Position numbers and translations under genes: made by a program. Shown here in pieces: positions 1 to 7,342 of a DNA stretch of 36,346 nucleotides (position 1 is its first letter; each line of letters begins with the position of its first letter). The notes under the pieces are model-generated. The model was given only the letters and a program-made list of their open reading frames with translations, was not told where the DNA came from and did no database searches. Origin of the DNA: Bryobacterales bacterium (GTDB lineage Bacteria; Acidobacteriota; Terriglobia; Bryobacterales; Bryobacteraceae). The stretch lies in the NCBI GenBank assembly GCA_020847315.1, contig JADLCF010000167.1, forward strand, positions 1 to 36,346, in the 5' to 3' direction.

Positions 1-965
1 CCGTTTCTGCCGATCCGGACTTGCCGGAAAAGCACCGGGCTGCCCGAATCGAGCCGAACGGCAACTGCCGCGAGTACCATCAGCGGCCATGTGAGAAGGA
101 TGCCCGTGAGAGCGATAACACGGCCATAGACTTCCTGCAGCATCAGGACCCACGGCCGCGGCCGAAAGGCCGGCGAGAAGACCAACTGGTTCAGCGTGAC
201 GGTTTCGATCGCCACGCGCCCGAACATCTCCTCGTATACGGTTCCGACACTCTCGACGTTCAGGCCGAGCATGCTGCAAGTGAGCAGTTGGCTCCGAATC
301 TCATCGTCCAATTCCACCGAATCGGCCACGGCCACGCGCTCTGGGTCGAGCTGTTGCACGGTGTCGGCGAGAGAGAGAATCCGCGTATCGGCTTTCTCCG
401 CGTCCTCCGTCAGGCCGATCAATCCTTCGTCCCGGTGCAGAGAGCGGATGCATCCGATGGTGGCGAAGCCCGCCTCCGGATTCGCTGCGATGAAGTCCCG
501 CACCCGTTCCACCAGGGGGGAATCTCCAAGAAACAAGACGCCTTGCCTGCCGGAGCGCCGGACGACCTCGATGCTGTAAAGCGATCGCCATATCAGCAAA
601 GCGATCCCACCGAGCGCCGAGCCATAAAGCATCACCCAGCGCGATAGGACTAGCTGTGTCTTGGAATAACTTGCAATGGCCTGAACCAGAAATGCCACCC
701 CAAATACCAGCAACAGGTCCTGAATCAAGCCGGGAAGGGATTGCACCCGAATCCGCTCATACAGGCCCAGAAAGTACATCCCCAGCAGGACGGTAACCAT
801 CACGCCTGCGATCTCAATCAAGCCGTTGTCGAGCAACAGGAAGACATCCAACTCCATGGATGGAACGTAGCCCTGACGGCTGGCAAACAAGTAGGCAGCC
901 AGGAAGGAACCTGCCAGCAGGAGGATGTCGCCGATCAACAAATAGAGAATGCGACGCTTGAACAT
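1..965 (-). CDS. Polyprenyl glycosylphosphotransferase, exopolysaccharide type (C-terminus cut by window edge)
   Basis: This reading frame is missing from the ORF track because it runs off the left edge; I translated it by hand from ATG 965. About 321 residues are visible. The N-terminal part has four hydrophobic segments (first one around residues 5-27), followed by a soluble Rossmann-like stretch containing GRQGVLFLGDSPLVERV, then another membrane segment near residue 290. The last visible residues, LFRQVRIGRNG, match the start of the bacterial sugar transferase domain. This is the known layout of WbaP/WcaJ-type enzymes, which move a sugar-1-phosphate onto undecaprenyl phosphate to begin exopolysaccharide or O-antigen repeat units. 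An in-frame TAG at 1014-1016 with no ATG, GTG or TTG between it and 965 supports the start. The VanZ-like gene lies 68 bp upstream on the same strand. The catalytic domain itself lies outside the window. Confidence 0.85.
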   Translation of the reverse strand, partial: MFKRRILYLLIGDILLLAGSFLAAYLFASRQGYVPSMELDVFLLLDNGLIEIAGVMVTVLLGMYFLGLYERIRVQSLPGLIQDLLLVFGVAFLVQAIASYSKTQLVLSRWVMLYGSALGGIALLIWRSLYSIEVVRRSGRQGVLFLGDSPLVERVRDFIAANPEAGFATIGCIRSLHRDEGLIGLTEDAEKADTRILSLADTVQQLDPERVAVADSVELDDEIRSQLLTCSMLGLNVESVGTVYEEMFGRVAIETVTLNQLVFSPAFRPRPWVLMLQEVYGRVIALTGILLTWPLMVLAAVAVRLDSGSPVLFRQVRIGRN

Positions 966-1033
966 GCGCGAAATACGCCCACTCCGTTGCTGCAGTGTGT
1001 CTTGCAGCCAACACTATCGAAGGTACCATGAGC

Positions 1034-2194
1034 TCAGCGCAGGCTTTCCGGCGAAGAGAAAGCATCCGGTTCTCTCGGGGAGTAGGAATGTCCCACTGGC
1101 AGCGATAGTACTACCCAGGCCAGCAACGCCAGCAGGAGATCCGTGCTCTCGGGAGTGCGCCCGGGCAGGTAGATCTGCGCCGTTTCGCCCACGGCCAAAA
1201 TCACGATCACGCCTAGCGACGCCGCTCCCAAGGGGATGCCTCTTCTGGCGATGATGAAGATCGTCGCGCCATAGAAGAAGAATTTCTCCGCGAAATAGTG
1301 GATGGCGGTGACGGGCGATATATCGAAGACGGCCACAAACGGAACCCATCCAAACGCCTGAGGTTGTGCCATGAAGGTAAACGGACGGAATTCCTCGACA
1401 AGCACAGCAATCGGCAGCAGGATCGACAGTGCGCGTTCAAGTGCCGCCGGCCGAAGGAAGGCGCCCGCGGCGCTCCCCAGGAATGCAGCCACCCATTCGC
1501 CTCCGGTGAACGGAATATTTCCAAAAAGCGGACGGAGGAATAGAAAGAACACCATCACGAGGAGGCACCATCTCCCCCGCAAAGGCGGCGTCATCGCCAA
1601 CCGCACCAGGTACGCCGCCGCCGCAAGGACCAGCAATACCGTAAGCACCTGCAGCCCGTCCCCGACTTCCATCACGGGACCGAAGGCATTCCGCAAATGC
1701 GGCAGGCGATAGCGGGGAATGAATGGGAACGTTTGACCCGCGAAAAAACTGATCGCCAGCACAACGGCCGGCACGTACACCCGGGCGGCTTTCAGACTGG
1801 AGACTTCGTGACGGACAAGACTCGCCAGCCATGGAGCGACCAAGCACCCCAGCGCCGCTCCGGCCGTATTACTCAGCAAGTCGCTAATACTGCTCACGCG
1901 CCCTGGAAGCCATCCCTGCAGCAACTCGATCAGGAAGGAAAGCACGGCGCACAGCAAAACAACGGGCACGGCGCGCCCGCTACCCCGGAACGCAAGTCCC
2001 CCGCTGATGCCCAAGGGGACAAACAGCATGACGTTCAGAACGAAATCGGCCAGACCGGTGCGGCCTCCCGCCCAATCCCAAGAAAGCCAAGGACCGGGCG
2101 GGCCCGGCTTCGCCACCCATGGGAACAGACACAAATAAATCACCAGCACCGCATAGGCGGCGAAGATCTTTGCAGCAAGGTTCAATCGCATCAT
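1034..2194 (-). CDS. VanZ-family multi-spanning membrane protein with two VanZ-like halves
   Basis: A 386-residue, very hydrophobic protein with roughly ten predicted membrane segments. The first half carries VanZ-like features: a conserved N-V-M-L-F-V-P-L-G stretch near residues 54-62 and ELLQGWLPGRVSSISDLL at 90-107. A second copy of the latter motif, ETAQIYLPGRTPESTDLL, lies at 337-354, so the protein seems to be a fusion or duplication of two VanZ-like units. VanZ proteins are named for a teicoplanin resistance gene, but most homologues have no known biochemical role; in acidobacteria and other diderms they often lie near polysaccharide export genes. The start codon overlaps the lpxA stop (ATGA), which suggests translational coupling. 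The glycosylphosphotransferase follows downstream, so an envelope polysaccharide role is a reasonable inference, not shown by the sequence. Confidence 0.8.
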   Translation of the reverse strand: MMRLNLAAKIFAAYAVLVIYLCLFPWVAKPGPPGPWLSWDWAGGRTGLADFVLNVMLFVPLGISGGLAFRGSGRAVPVVLLCAVLSFLIELLQGWLPGRVSSISDLLSNTAGAALGCLVAPWLASLVRHEVSSLKAARVYVPAVVLAISFFAGQTFPFIPRYRLPHLRNAFGPVMEVGDGLQVLTVLLVLAAAAYLVRLAMTPPLRGRWCLLVMVFFLFLRPLFGNIPFTGGEWVAAFLGSAAGAFLRPAALERALSILLPIAVLVEEFRPFTFMAQPQAFGWVPFVAVFDISPVTAIHYFAEKFFFYGATIFIIARRGIPLGAASLGVIVILAVGETAQIYLPGRTPESTDLLLALLAWVVLSLPVGHSYSPREPDAFSSPESLR

Positions 2195-3030
2195 TCGATA
2201 GTGGGGTCGTCCGCACCCTCCGCCGTCCCGGGTCTATGAGTCTTCCTTCGCGGGGGGCAGATGCCGCGCTTGCTGGATCGCGCGAAAGCGGCGATCTCCC
2301 GGCTCACCTCCGGCCCCGCCTCCAGTTGCGACAGCGCCTCGGCGCGGGAAAGGCCGCTCATATACAGCAACCGGAAGGCTTCCTTCACGGCGCGCACATC
2401 CGCGCTCTTGTACCCCGCTCTCCGCATGCCGACCACATTCGGGCCGATGGCCTCCACGTGGAAGCCAACCGTCAGGAAGAAAGGGGGTATATCCAGGTTC
2501 ACGCGGGAGTTCCCGCCCACCATCGAAAGCCGGCCGATCTTCGAGAACTGGTGGATCACGACGCCCCCGGAGATGAAGGCGTTATCCTCCACTTCGGCGT
2601 ACCCGGAAACGAGCGAACAACTGGCGATTACAGTGTTGCTGCCCACCACGCAATTGTGCGCGATGTGTCCGGAAGTCATGATGTAGTTGTCATCGCCCAG
2701 GACGGTAACGGATTCGGGCTTCGTGCCTCGCGAAATTGTGTAATGCTCGCGAATTCGGTTCCCGCGGCCGATCTTCAAGTAACTGCGTTCGCCGGTAAAA
2801 CCCTTATCGAGCGGGTCCGTGCCGAGCGCGGTTCCCGCGGAAATCTCGTTCCGGCTGCCCATCGTGGTCCAGCGCTTCACATAGACGTAGGGTTCCAATC
2901 GGCACTCCGCGCCCATTTCGACGTCGCTTTCGACGACGCAGAACTCGCCAATATGGCAGCCTGGACCGATCTTCGCTTCCGGGTGAATGACCGCGGTAGG
3001 GGCAACGTAGGTAGAGGGATCGACAGCCAC
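2191..3030 (-). CDS. lpxA: Acyl-[acyl-carrier-protein]--UDP-N-acetylglucosamine O-acyltransferase (LpxA)
   Basis: LpxA transfers a 3-hydroxyacyl chain from ACP to the 3-OH of UDP-GlcNAc, the first step of lipid A synthesis in the cytoplasm. The 279-residue sequence is a left-handed beta-helix of hexapeptide repeats (about residues 1-190) followed by a helical C-terminal domain. From recalled E. coli LpxA, numbering coincides through the core: His122 and catalytic His125 sit in GHIAHNC, His160 in IHQF, and the acyl-length position is Gly173 (VGG), as in the E. coli C14-type enzyme. Two usual histidines differ: position 144 is Tyr (SGY instead of AGH) and the TIHRG motif reads TISRG. The C-terminal tail is about 17 residues longer than in E. 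coli. lpxD is divergent 73 bp away and a VanZ gene overlaps the stop. No fabZ, lpxC or lpxB is present nearby. Confidence 0.93.
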   Translation of the reverse strand: MAVDPSTYVAPTAVIHPEAKIGPGCHIGEFCVVESDVEMGAECRLEPYVYVKRWTTMGSRNEISAGTALGTDPLDKGFTGERSYLKIGRGNRIREHYTISRGTKPESVTVLGDDNYIMTSGHIAHNCVVGSNTVIASCSLVSGYAEVEDNAFISGGVVIHQFSKIGRLSMVGGNSRVNLDIPPFFLTVGFHVEAIGPNVVGMRRAGYKSADVRAVKEAFRLLYMSGLSRAEALSQLEAGPEVSREIAAFARSSKRGICPPRRKTHRPGTAEGADDPTIE

Positions 3031-3041
3031 AATTCAGTATC

Positions 3042-3057
3042 CTACTAGGAATAGTAG
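3042..3057. promoter_or_regulatory. Inverted repeat in the shared lpxA/lpxD promoter region
   Basis: CTACT-AGGAAT-AGTAG, five-base arms with a six-base spacer, lies in the 73-bp gap between the divergent lpxA and lpxD starts. Read on the minus strand it contains TACTAT, a possible -10 about 20 bases from the lpxA start. It could be an operator serving both genes, but the arms are short and chance is possible. Confidence 0.3.
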
Positions 3058-3103
3058 CTTGTGGGCCGCCGCGAAAGGCCCGCCATCGGGGAGGCAGAAC
3101 ACA

Positions 3104-4147
3104 ATGGAAGTCCGGCGCATTGCGGAGATACTCGGCCTTACCTTTGAAGGAGATGGCGAACGCGAGGTGGATGCGGTGGCTGAACTGAGCGCGGCGGGAG
3201 TTTGCGATCTCGCTTTCATCGGGAATCGCAAAGCCGCTGAACAAGCACCCGCGTCCGCCGCTGGCTGCCTTCTGGCTCCGATGGAGTACCCGAACGCGGA
3301 GCAGCGCACGGTGATCCGCTCCCGGCAGCCACGCGTGGATTTCGCCCGCGCCGTGCGGCTCTTCCATCCGCTGCCGCGGCGGCTGGAGGGGATCCACCCG
3401 GCGGCCAAGATATCCTATGACGCCCTGGTGGCGGAGAGCGCTTCCATCAGCGCCGATGTGGTGATCGGTTCCGGCAGCGCCGTGGGCGAGGGCACGTATA
3501 TCGCCCCAGGCGTGGTTATCGGAGATTTCGTGCGCATTGGAGCGAGTTGCACCATCCACCCGAACGTCACGATTTATGACGAGGTCGAGATCGGTGATCG
3601 CGTGGTGCTCCAGGCCGGCTGCGTGGTGGGCGCGGATGGATTCGGCTATGTGATGAACGAGGGCCGCTATGAGCAGTTCCCACAGGTGGGCCGCGTGGTG
3701 ATCGAGGACGATGTGGAGCTGGGCGTCAACTCCACGGTCGACCGGGCGGCGCTGGGCGTGACCCTGATCGGCGAGGGAACGAAGATCGACAACCTGGTAC
3801 ACATCGGACACAACTGCCGTATCGGGAAGCACGTGGTAATCGTGGCGCAAACGGGGCTCTCCGGAGGGGTCGTTATCGAAGACTACGCCGTGATTGGCGG
3901 CCAGGTCGGGATCGGCGACAAGGCGCGCATCGAGACACGAGCCACGGTCGGTTCCGGCAGCGGCATTCTCACCTCGAAGATTGTGCGATCCGGAGAGGTC
4001 GTCTGGGGGACGCCGGCGCGCCCCTTGAAAGAGTACCTCGTCCAACTCGCCAATCTGGGGAAGATCGGCAAGCTGCGGGAGCAAGTGGCCAGCCTGCGTG
4101 AAAAGGTGGACAAACTCGAAGCGCAGCAGCAGACGCCCCCCTCCTAG
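3104..4147 (+). CDS. lpxD: UDP-3-O-(3-hydroxyacyl)glucosamine N-acyltransferase (LpxD)
   Basis: LpxD adds the N-linked 3-hydroxyacyl chain, the third step of lipid A synthesis. I place the start at ATG 3104, preceded by GGGGAGG, which gives 347 residues (E. coli about 341); the ORF-track start at 3059 would add 15 residues without support. An N-terminal uridine-binding domain (about 1-95) precedes hexapeptide repeats (about 97-300) and a C-terminal coiled coil (QVASLREKVDKLEAQ). The signature GADGFGYV and the IDNLVHIGHNC segment are present; His236 aligns with the catalytic His239 of E. coli. The position of E. coli His276 is Lys273 (GIGDKARIE). The gene is divergent from lpxA, so the two lipid A acyltransferases probably share a control region. 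Confidence 0.93.
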   Translation: MEVRRIAEILGLTFEGDGEREVDAVAELSAAGVCDLAFIGNRKAAEQAPASAAGCLLAPMEYPNAEQRTVIRSRQPRVDFARAVRLFHPLPRRLEGIHPAAKISYDALVAESASISADVVIGSGSAVGEGTYIAPGVVIGDFVRIGASCTIHPNVTIYDEVEIGDRVVLQAGCVVGADGFGYVMNEGRYEQFPQVGRVVIEDDVELGVNSTVDRAALGVTLIGEGTKIDNLVHIGHNCRIGKHVVIVAQTGLSGGVVIEDYAVIGGQVGIGDKARIETRATVGSGSGILTSKIVRSGEVVWGTPARPLKEYLVQLANLGKIGKLREQVASLREKVDKLEAQQQTPPS

Positions 4148-4184
4148 GCGGCCGTCCGCGCAGCCTCTTCTCGATGCCCGGCTG

Positions 4185-4208
4185 CCGCAACTTTCCAAGT
4201 GTTGCCGG
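4185..4208 (+). terminator. Imperfect hairpin after lpxD
   Basis: CCGCAACTT-TCC-AAGTgTTGcCGG forms a stem with two single-base bulges 37 bases after the lpxD stop. There is no clear T tract, so it is only a possible terminator or RNA-stabilising structure. Confidence 0.3.
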
Positions 4209-4257
4209 GTTTGCATGAACAGCCATCAAATCGAAAGACGGGAACCCCCGCGATGGA

Positions 4258-4275
4258 TGCCGGAATATTCCGGCA
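4258..4275. promoter_or_regulatory. Perfect 18-bp palindrome upstream of the Spy/CpxP-like gene
   Basis: TGCCGGAATATTCCGGCA is its own exact reverse complement. It ends 24 bases before the ATG at 4300 and just before the ribosome binding site AAGAGG (4286-4291). This is a typical location for a dimeric repressor or activator site controlling a stress-inducible periplasmic protein. Nothing in the sequence identifies the binding protein. Confidence 0.55.
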
Positions 4276-4299
4276 ATTGCACTTGAAGAGGTATCGATC

Positions 4300-4851
4300 A
4301 TGAAGAAACAAACTCTATTCGCTGCGGGAATGGCCATCCTGCTTGCCGCCACTCTTGCGTTCGCTCAGGGTCCGGGGCGTATGCGCGACCGGGGACCGAA
4401 TGCAATGGGCAAGCGGGGCGGATCGTTTGCAGCCGCCTGCCCCGGTTGCGATTTGCTAAGCCCGGTGATGGTTCGTCTCCTAAATCTCACCGATGCGCAG
4501 AAGGAAGCGATTCGAGCGGAAGGGAAGTCGGCGCGTGATGCCGGCCAAGCCGTTCGCGAACAGTTGCGGAACATTCAATCGCAAGTTGCCGAGGCGATGA
4601 ACAGCGGCGCGACGGATGCCACGCTGGATGGGCTCGCCAATCAGGTAGGCGCCCTCCAGGGGAACCTTCTCGCGATCTCGCTGAAGTCGCGCGCCGCCAT
4701 CCACAACAACATTCTCACCGCGGAGCAACGCGCCAAGCTCACCGAGATTCGTTCCGAGCAACGCAACCGACGGAGAGACCGCCCCAACCGCCGCCAGCCT
4801 GGCGCTCCAGCGCCGGGTGCTGCAGCGCCACAAGCTCCGAACGGCCTGTGA
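4300..4851 (+). CDS. Spy/CpxP-like periplasmic LTxxQ-motif protein
   Basis: A 183-residue protein with a clear Sec signal peptide (MKKQTLFAAGMAILLAATLAFAQG). The mature part is mostly helical and contains two LTxxQ-type motifs, LTDAQKE and LTAEQRAKL, flanking a helical middle section, as in Spy and CpxP. Those proteins are periplasmic chaperones or envelope-stress sensors induced by protein damage or metals. The C-terminus is rich in Arg, Pro and Ala (PNRRQPGAPAPG), which is low complexity. An AAGAGG ribosome binding site lies eight bases before the ATG, and a perfect palindrome precedes it. The assignment to the family is fairly safe; the substrate or stress that it serves is unknown. Confidence 0.8.
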   Translation: MKKQTLFAAGMAILLAATLAFAQGPGRMRDRGPNAMGKRGGSFAAACPGCDLLSPVMVRLLNLTDAQKEAIRAEGKSARDAGQAVREQLRNIQSQVAEAMNSGATDATLDGLANQVGALQGNLLAISLKSRAAIHNNILTAEQRAKLTEIRSEQRNRRRDRPNRRQPGAPAPGAAAPQAPNGL

Positions 4852-4875
4852 TCGACATAACGCTTCTCGACCAAT

Positions 4876-4910
4876 GCGAAAGGGGGAGCCGGTCCGGTTC
4901 CCCCTTTCGC
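4876..4910. terminator. Bidirectional hairpin terminator
   Basis: GCGAAAGGGGGA-(11 nt)-TCCCCCTTTCGC is a perfect 12-bp stem between two convergent genes, 24 bases after the Spy-like stop and 32 bases after the stop of the minus-strand receptor gene. The stem base is A/T-containing on both sides, so it can act in both directions. Confidence 0.75.
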
Positions 4911-4942
4911 TGTTCCACGATGTTGGCCAAGGAGTTGCGACG

Positions 4943-7189
4943 CTAGAAGAAGCGCAAAGTGTAGCCGAAGCGGATGCCGCGCCCGATCTCCGGCGCCAGA
5001 TCTTTGATAAAGGAAAGATGGTTCCGCCACAACCGGTTCCCCAGGTTGAAGGCATCGACCGAGAAAATATGCGTGGTGTGCGAGGTCGCGATCGCATACG
5101 AAGCGCGGAAATTGGCCACCAGGTAACCGGCCGTTTCCGTCTCATCGAAATACGTGCGATCCTGGCGGCTTGCCATTGCCAGTTCCGGTTCGAAGCTGAA
5201 CCTGCCTGGACGATAGTCGAGACCCAATCGAAGCCGTCGCGGGGGAATGCGAGGCAGGCCGGTATGGAGATCGGTCAACGCCGCATTCACGGAATCAAAG
5301 CCGAGCTTCACCCAGAGATTGCGCACCGTCTCCAGGTCTGCGCGGCCGTCAAAGCCCCAGAAGCGCGCGTTGCCTTGCAGGTATCTTGCCACGGGCAAAC
5401 CCGCCTCCCGCTCCCCGGTGGGCGCCAGGAAGATGAAGTCCGAGAACTGATAGAGGAAGAGGTTCGCCTCCAGATGGAAATGCTCCGACAGTTTTCTTAG
5501 CGAGGCCTCCACCCCATTGCTCCGTTCCACGCTCAGATTCCGGTTCCCAATCTCATAGGTGAGGTTCCCGGCGTGAGGGCCGTGATTGTACAGTTCCTCC
5601 AACCCCGGCGCGCGCGCCGCATGGCTGTAGTTGGTGGCGAACGTAAACTCATGCGGGAGCGGCACGGCGAATCCGGCGGAACCGGAGAATGCCGTGAAGC
5701 TTCGATCCACCAACCCGGTTGGCTGGAAGCCGTTCCTTTCGAAACGGCCGCCGAACTGCCACTTCACGCGGTCAAACGTCATCTCTTCGAGGGCGAAGAG
5801 GGCAAACGCGCTCTGGCCGGTTGGAGGCGCTAGGGCCTCTTCGCCGATGGCGCGAAAATCCCGCTGCATGCCCCAGAAACCGAAGGTTCCGGTGAGGTTT
5901 CCCCGCTGCTTCTGGTCAAAGGCCCCTCGATAGACTGTCTGCTTGTTGAAGAACTCCGTGCCAATGGCGCCGCCCTCCATCTCGCGATGATTCCAATCCG
6001 TGTGATTGAGGACGAGGGTGAAGTTCTCGACAACGCGGGGAATGCGGGTGAAACCCAGTTCGCCGCGCAGGTTATGCCTTCGCCAGCCGATCCCGATCTT
6101 TTCGGCTTCCTCCGCCGTGGAATGGTCGTGATCGCTGTGCTCTTCCCCTTCGTGCGAATGGATCTCACCCGCGAACGGCACGCCGTAGTTTCCTTCCCCG
6201 AACGTGTATTCGAGGTTGAAGTAGGCTTTGTCGTTGTACTTTCCGAAACCTGCATAGGTATTGCGCGAATCGGTGGCGGAGTTGAAAATCCGGCCTACGG
6301 GAGTCTGGTAATCGCTTGTGCGCTGGCCGCCGCCGCCTCCCCAGAGCAGCCACCCCTTGTGGCCGTATTCAAAGCCGCCGCTACCCCCGAACATCCCATT
6401 GGCGGACCCACCCGAGGCGGCCAGATTGCCACTCAGCGTCTGATGCTGATGCTCATGGAGATGATTCCCGTAGCCGACCACATTCACAACGCCGCCGATC
6501 GCATTGCTTCCATAGAGCAGCGTGGCAGGACCTCGAATGATCTCCACGCGTTCTGCGCTGGCGACGTTGATGGGTTCGCCGTGATCCCCGGAACTCGATG
6601 ACATCGTACCGGTCGGCATTCCATCCTGCAGCACAAGGACGCGATCGCCATCAAAGCCCCGGATGACAGGCCGTTCGTTACCCGGTCCAAAGCTTCGCCG
6701 GTTCACGCCGGGCACCTCGTCCAAAGCTCCACCTAGCGACGGCGCCATTCGCGTGATGAGTTCCGTGGATTCGAGAGACGTCACGACTTGAAGCGATTCC
6801 TGCGCCGTCACCTGGCTTCCGGTGGCCGTCACATTGATGTGCTCCCGCACGGGGCGGATGCCGAGTTGGAAGGCAACTCTCACGGTCTTGCCCGCTTCCA
6901 CGGTGACGCGCTGGCGGGTATCTGAAAGTTGACCCAAATGAACAATAAGGTCGTAGTTTCCCGGCCGAAGATGATCAATGACGAACAGGCCCTTCTCATC
7001 CGTGCTGATGACGCGCCGAAGTTGCGGTGAGGTAACGAGTGCTTCGTGGATTGGCTGGCCGGACCCTTCGAGGGTCACTTGACCCTGGATGCTTCCGAGG
7101 GCAGGCTGAGCTGGCAGGGGGCAGAGGCAGAAGGCAAGCAAGACCAGGGACTGGAGAACATTGCACAAGAAACTCGGCCGGAGAGACAT
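4943..7189 (-). CDS. TonB-dependent outer-membrane receptor, His-rich, ZnuD-like (putative zinc/metal uptake)
   Basis: A 748-residue outer-membrane receptor. Order of parts: signal peptide (1-28), carboxypeptidase-regulatory-like beta-sandwich (about 32-115), plug (about 125-240, with NERPVIRGFDGDRVLVLQDG and SAERVEIIRGPATLLYGSNAIGG), then a 22-strand-type barrel ending in aromatic residues (YTLRFF). Two histidine clusters stand out: HLHEHQH at 243-249 just after the plug, and four more in HSHEGEEHSDHDH at 344-356. Such His/Asp-rich loops are known from ZnuD-like zinc receptors, so zinc is the best guess; nickel, cobalt or copper are possible. No metal ABC transporter or Zur gene is visible nearby. 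A candidate operator lies 22 bases upstream. No ribosome binding site is evident before the ATG. Confidence 0.85.
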   Translation of the reverse strand: MSLRPSFLCNVLQSLVLLAFCLCPLPAQPALGSIQGQVTLEGSGQPIHEALVTSPQLRRVISTDEKGLFVIDHLRPGNYDLIVHLGQLSDTRQRVTVEAGKTVRVAFQLGIRPVREHINVTATGSQVTAQESLQVVTSLESTELITRMAPSLGGALDEVPGVNRRSFGPGNERPVIRGFDGDRVLVLQDGMPTGTMSSSSGDHGEPINVASAERVEIIRGPATLLYGSNAIGGVVNVVGYGNHLHEHQHQTLSGNLAASGGSANGMFGGSGGFEYGHKGWLLWGGGGGQRTSDYQTPVGRIFNSATDSRNTYAGFGKYNDKAYFNLEYTFGEGNYGVPFAGEIHSHEGEEHSDHDHSTAEEAEKIGIGWRRHNLRGELGFTRIPRVVENFTLVLNHTDWNHREMEGGAIGTEFFNKQTVYRGAFDQKQRGNLTGTFGFWGMQRDFRAIGEEALAPPTGQSAFALFALEEMTFDRVKWQFGGRFERNGFQPTGLVDRSFTAFSGSAGFAVPLPHEFTFATNYSHAARAPGLEELYNHGPHAGNLTYEIGNRNLSVERSNGVEASLRKLSEHFHLEANLFLYQFSDFIFLAPTGEREAGLPVARYLQGNARFWGFDGRADLETVRNLWVKLGFDSVNAALTDLHTGLPRIPPRRLRLGLDYRPGRFSFEPELAMASRQDRTYFDETETAGYLVANFRASYAIATSHTTHIFSVDAFNLGNRLWRNHLSFIKDLAPEIGRGIRFGYTLRFF

Positions 7190-7210
7190 AGGGCGAACGG
7201 CACAATCGGG

Positions 7211-7227
7211 AATACATTATCAGTATT
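7211..7227 (-). promoter_or_regulatory. Inverted repeat overlapping a -10-like element of the ZnuD-like receptor gene
   Basis: AATAC-ATTATCA-GTATT is a 17-bp inverted repeat 22 bases before the receptor start. On the minus strand it contains TGATAAT, which is both a good -10 match (GATAAT) and similar to half-sites of Fur/Zur-family boxes. An AT-rich island in GC-rich DNA next to a probable metal receptor makes a Zur- or Fur-type operator plausible, but this is inference. Confidence 0.4.
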
Positions 7228-7266
7228 ACGAACGCTCGCCGATTCCGCAACATTCCCGCCAGCGGT

Positions 7267-7299
7267 CCCCAACCCTCCACCGCGATGGATGGGTTGGGG
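7267..7299 (-). terminator. Strong hairpin between dodecin and receptor genes
   Basis: CCCCAACCC-TCCA-(6 nt)-TGGA-T-GGGTTGGGG forms 13 base pairs with one bulged T, 43 bases downstream of the dodecin stop and upstream of the receptor promoter. It lacks a T tract, so it may end dodecin transcription or protect its 3' end. Confidence 0.45.
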
Positions 7300-7342
7300 T
7301 GCACCGGGCGCTCAAGACGCACGGGAGCGCGAGGCCGCGCGG

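Noticed and set aside
301-591. 96-codon minus-strand ORF near the left edge
   Set aside because: It is out of frame with the partial glycosylphosphotransferase that covers 1-965, which has clear membrane helices and the sugar transferase signature.
2804-4216. 470-codon minus-strand ORF opposite lpxD
   Set aside because: It is antisense to a certain lpxD gene, is rich in Arg, His and Pro, has no recognisable domain and reflects codon bias in GC-rich DNA.
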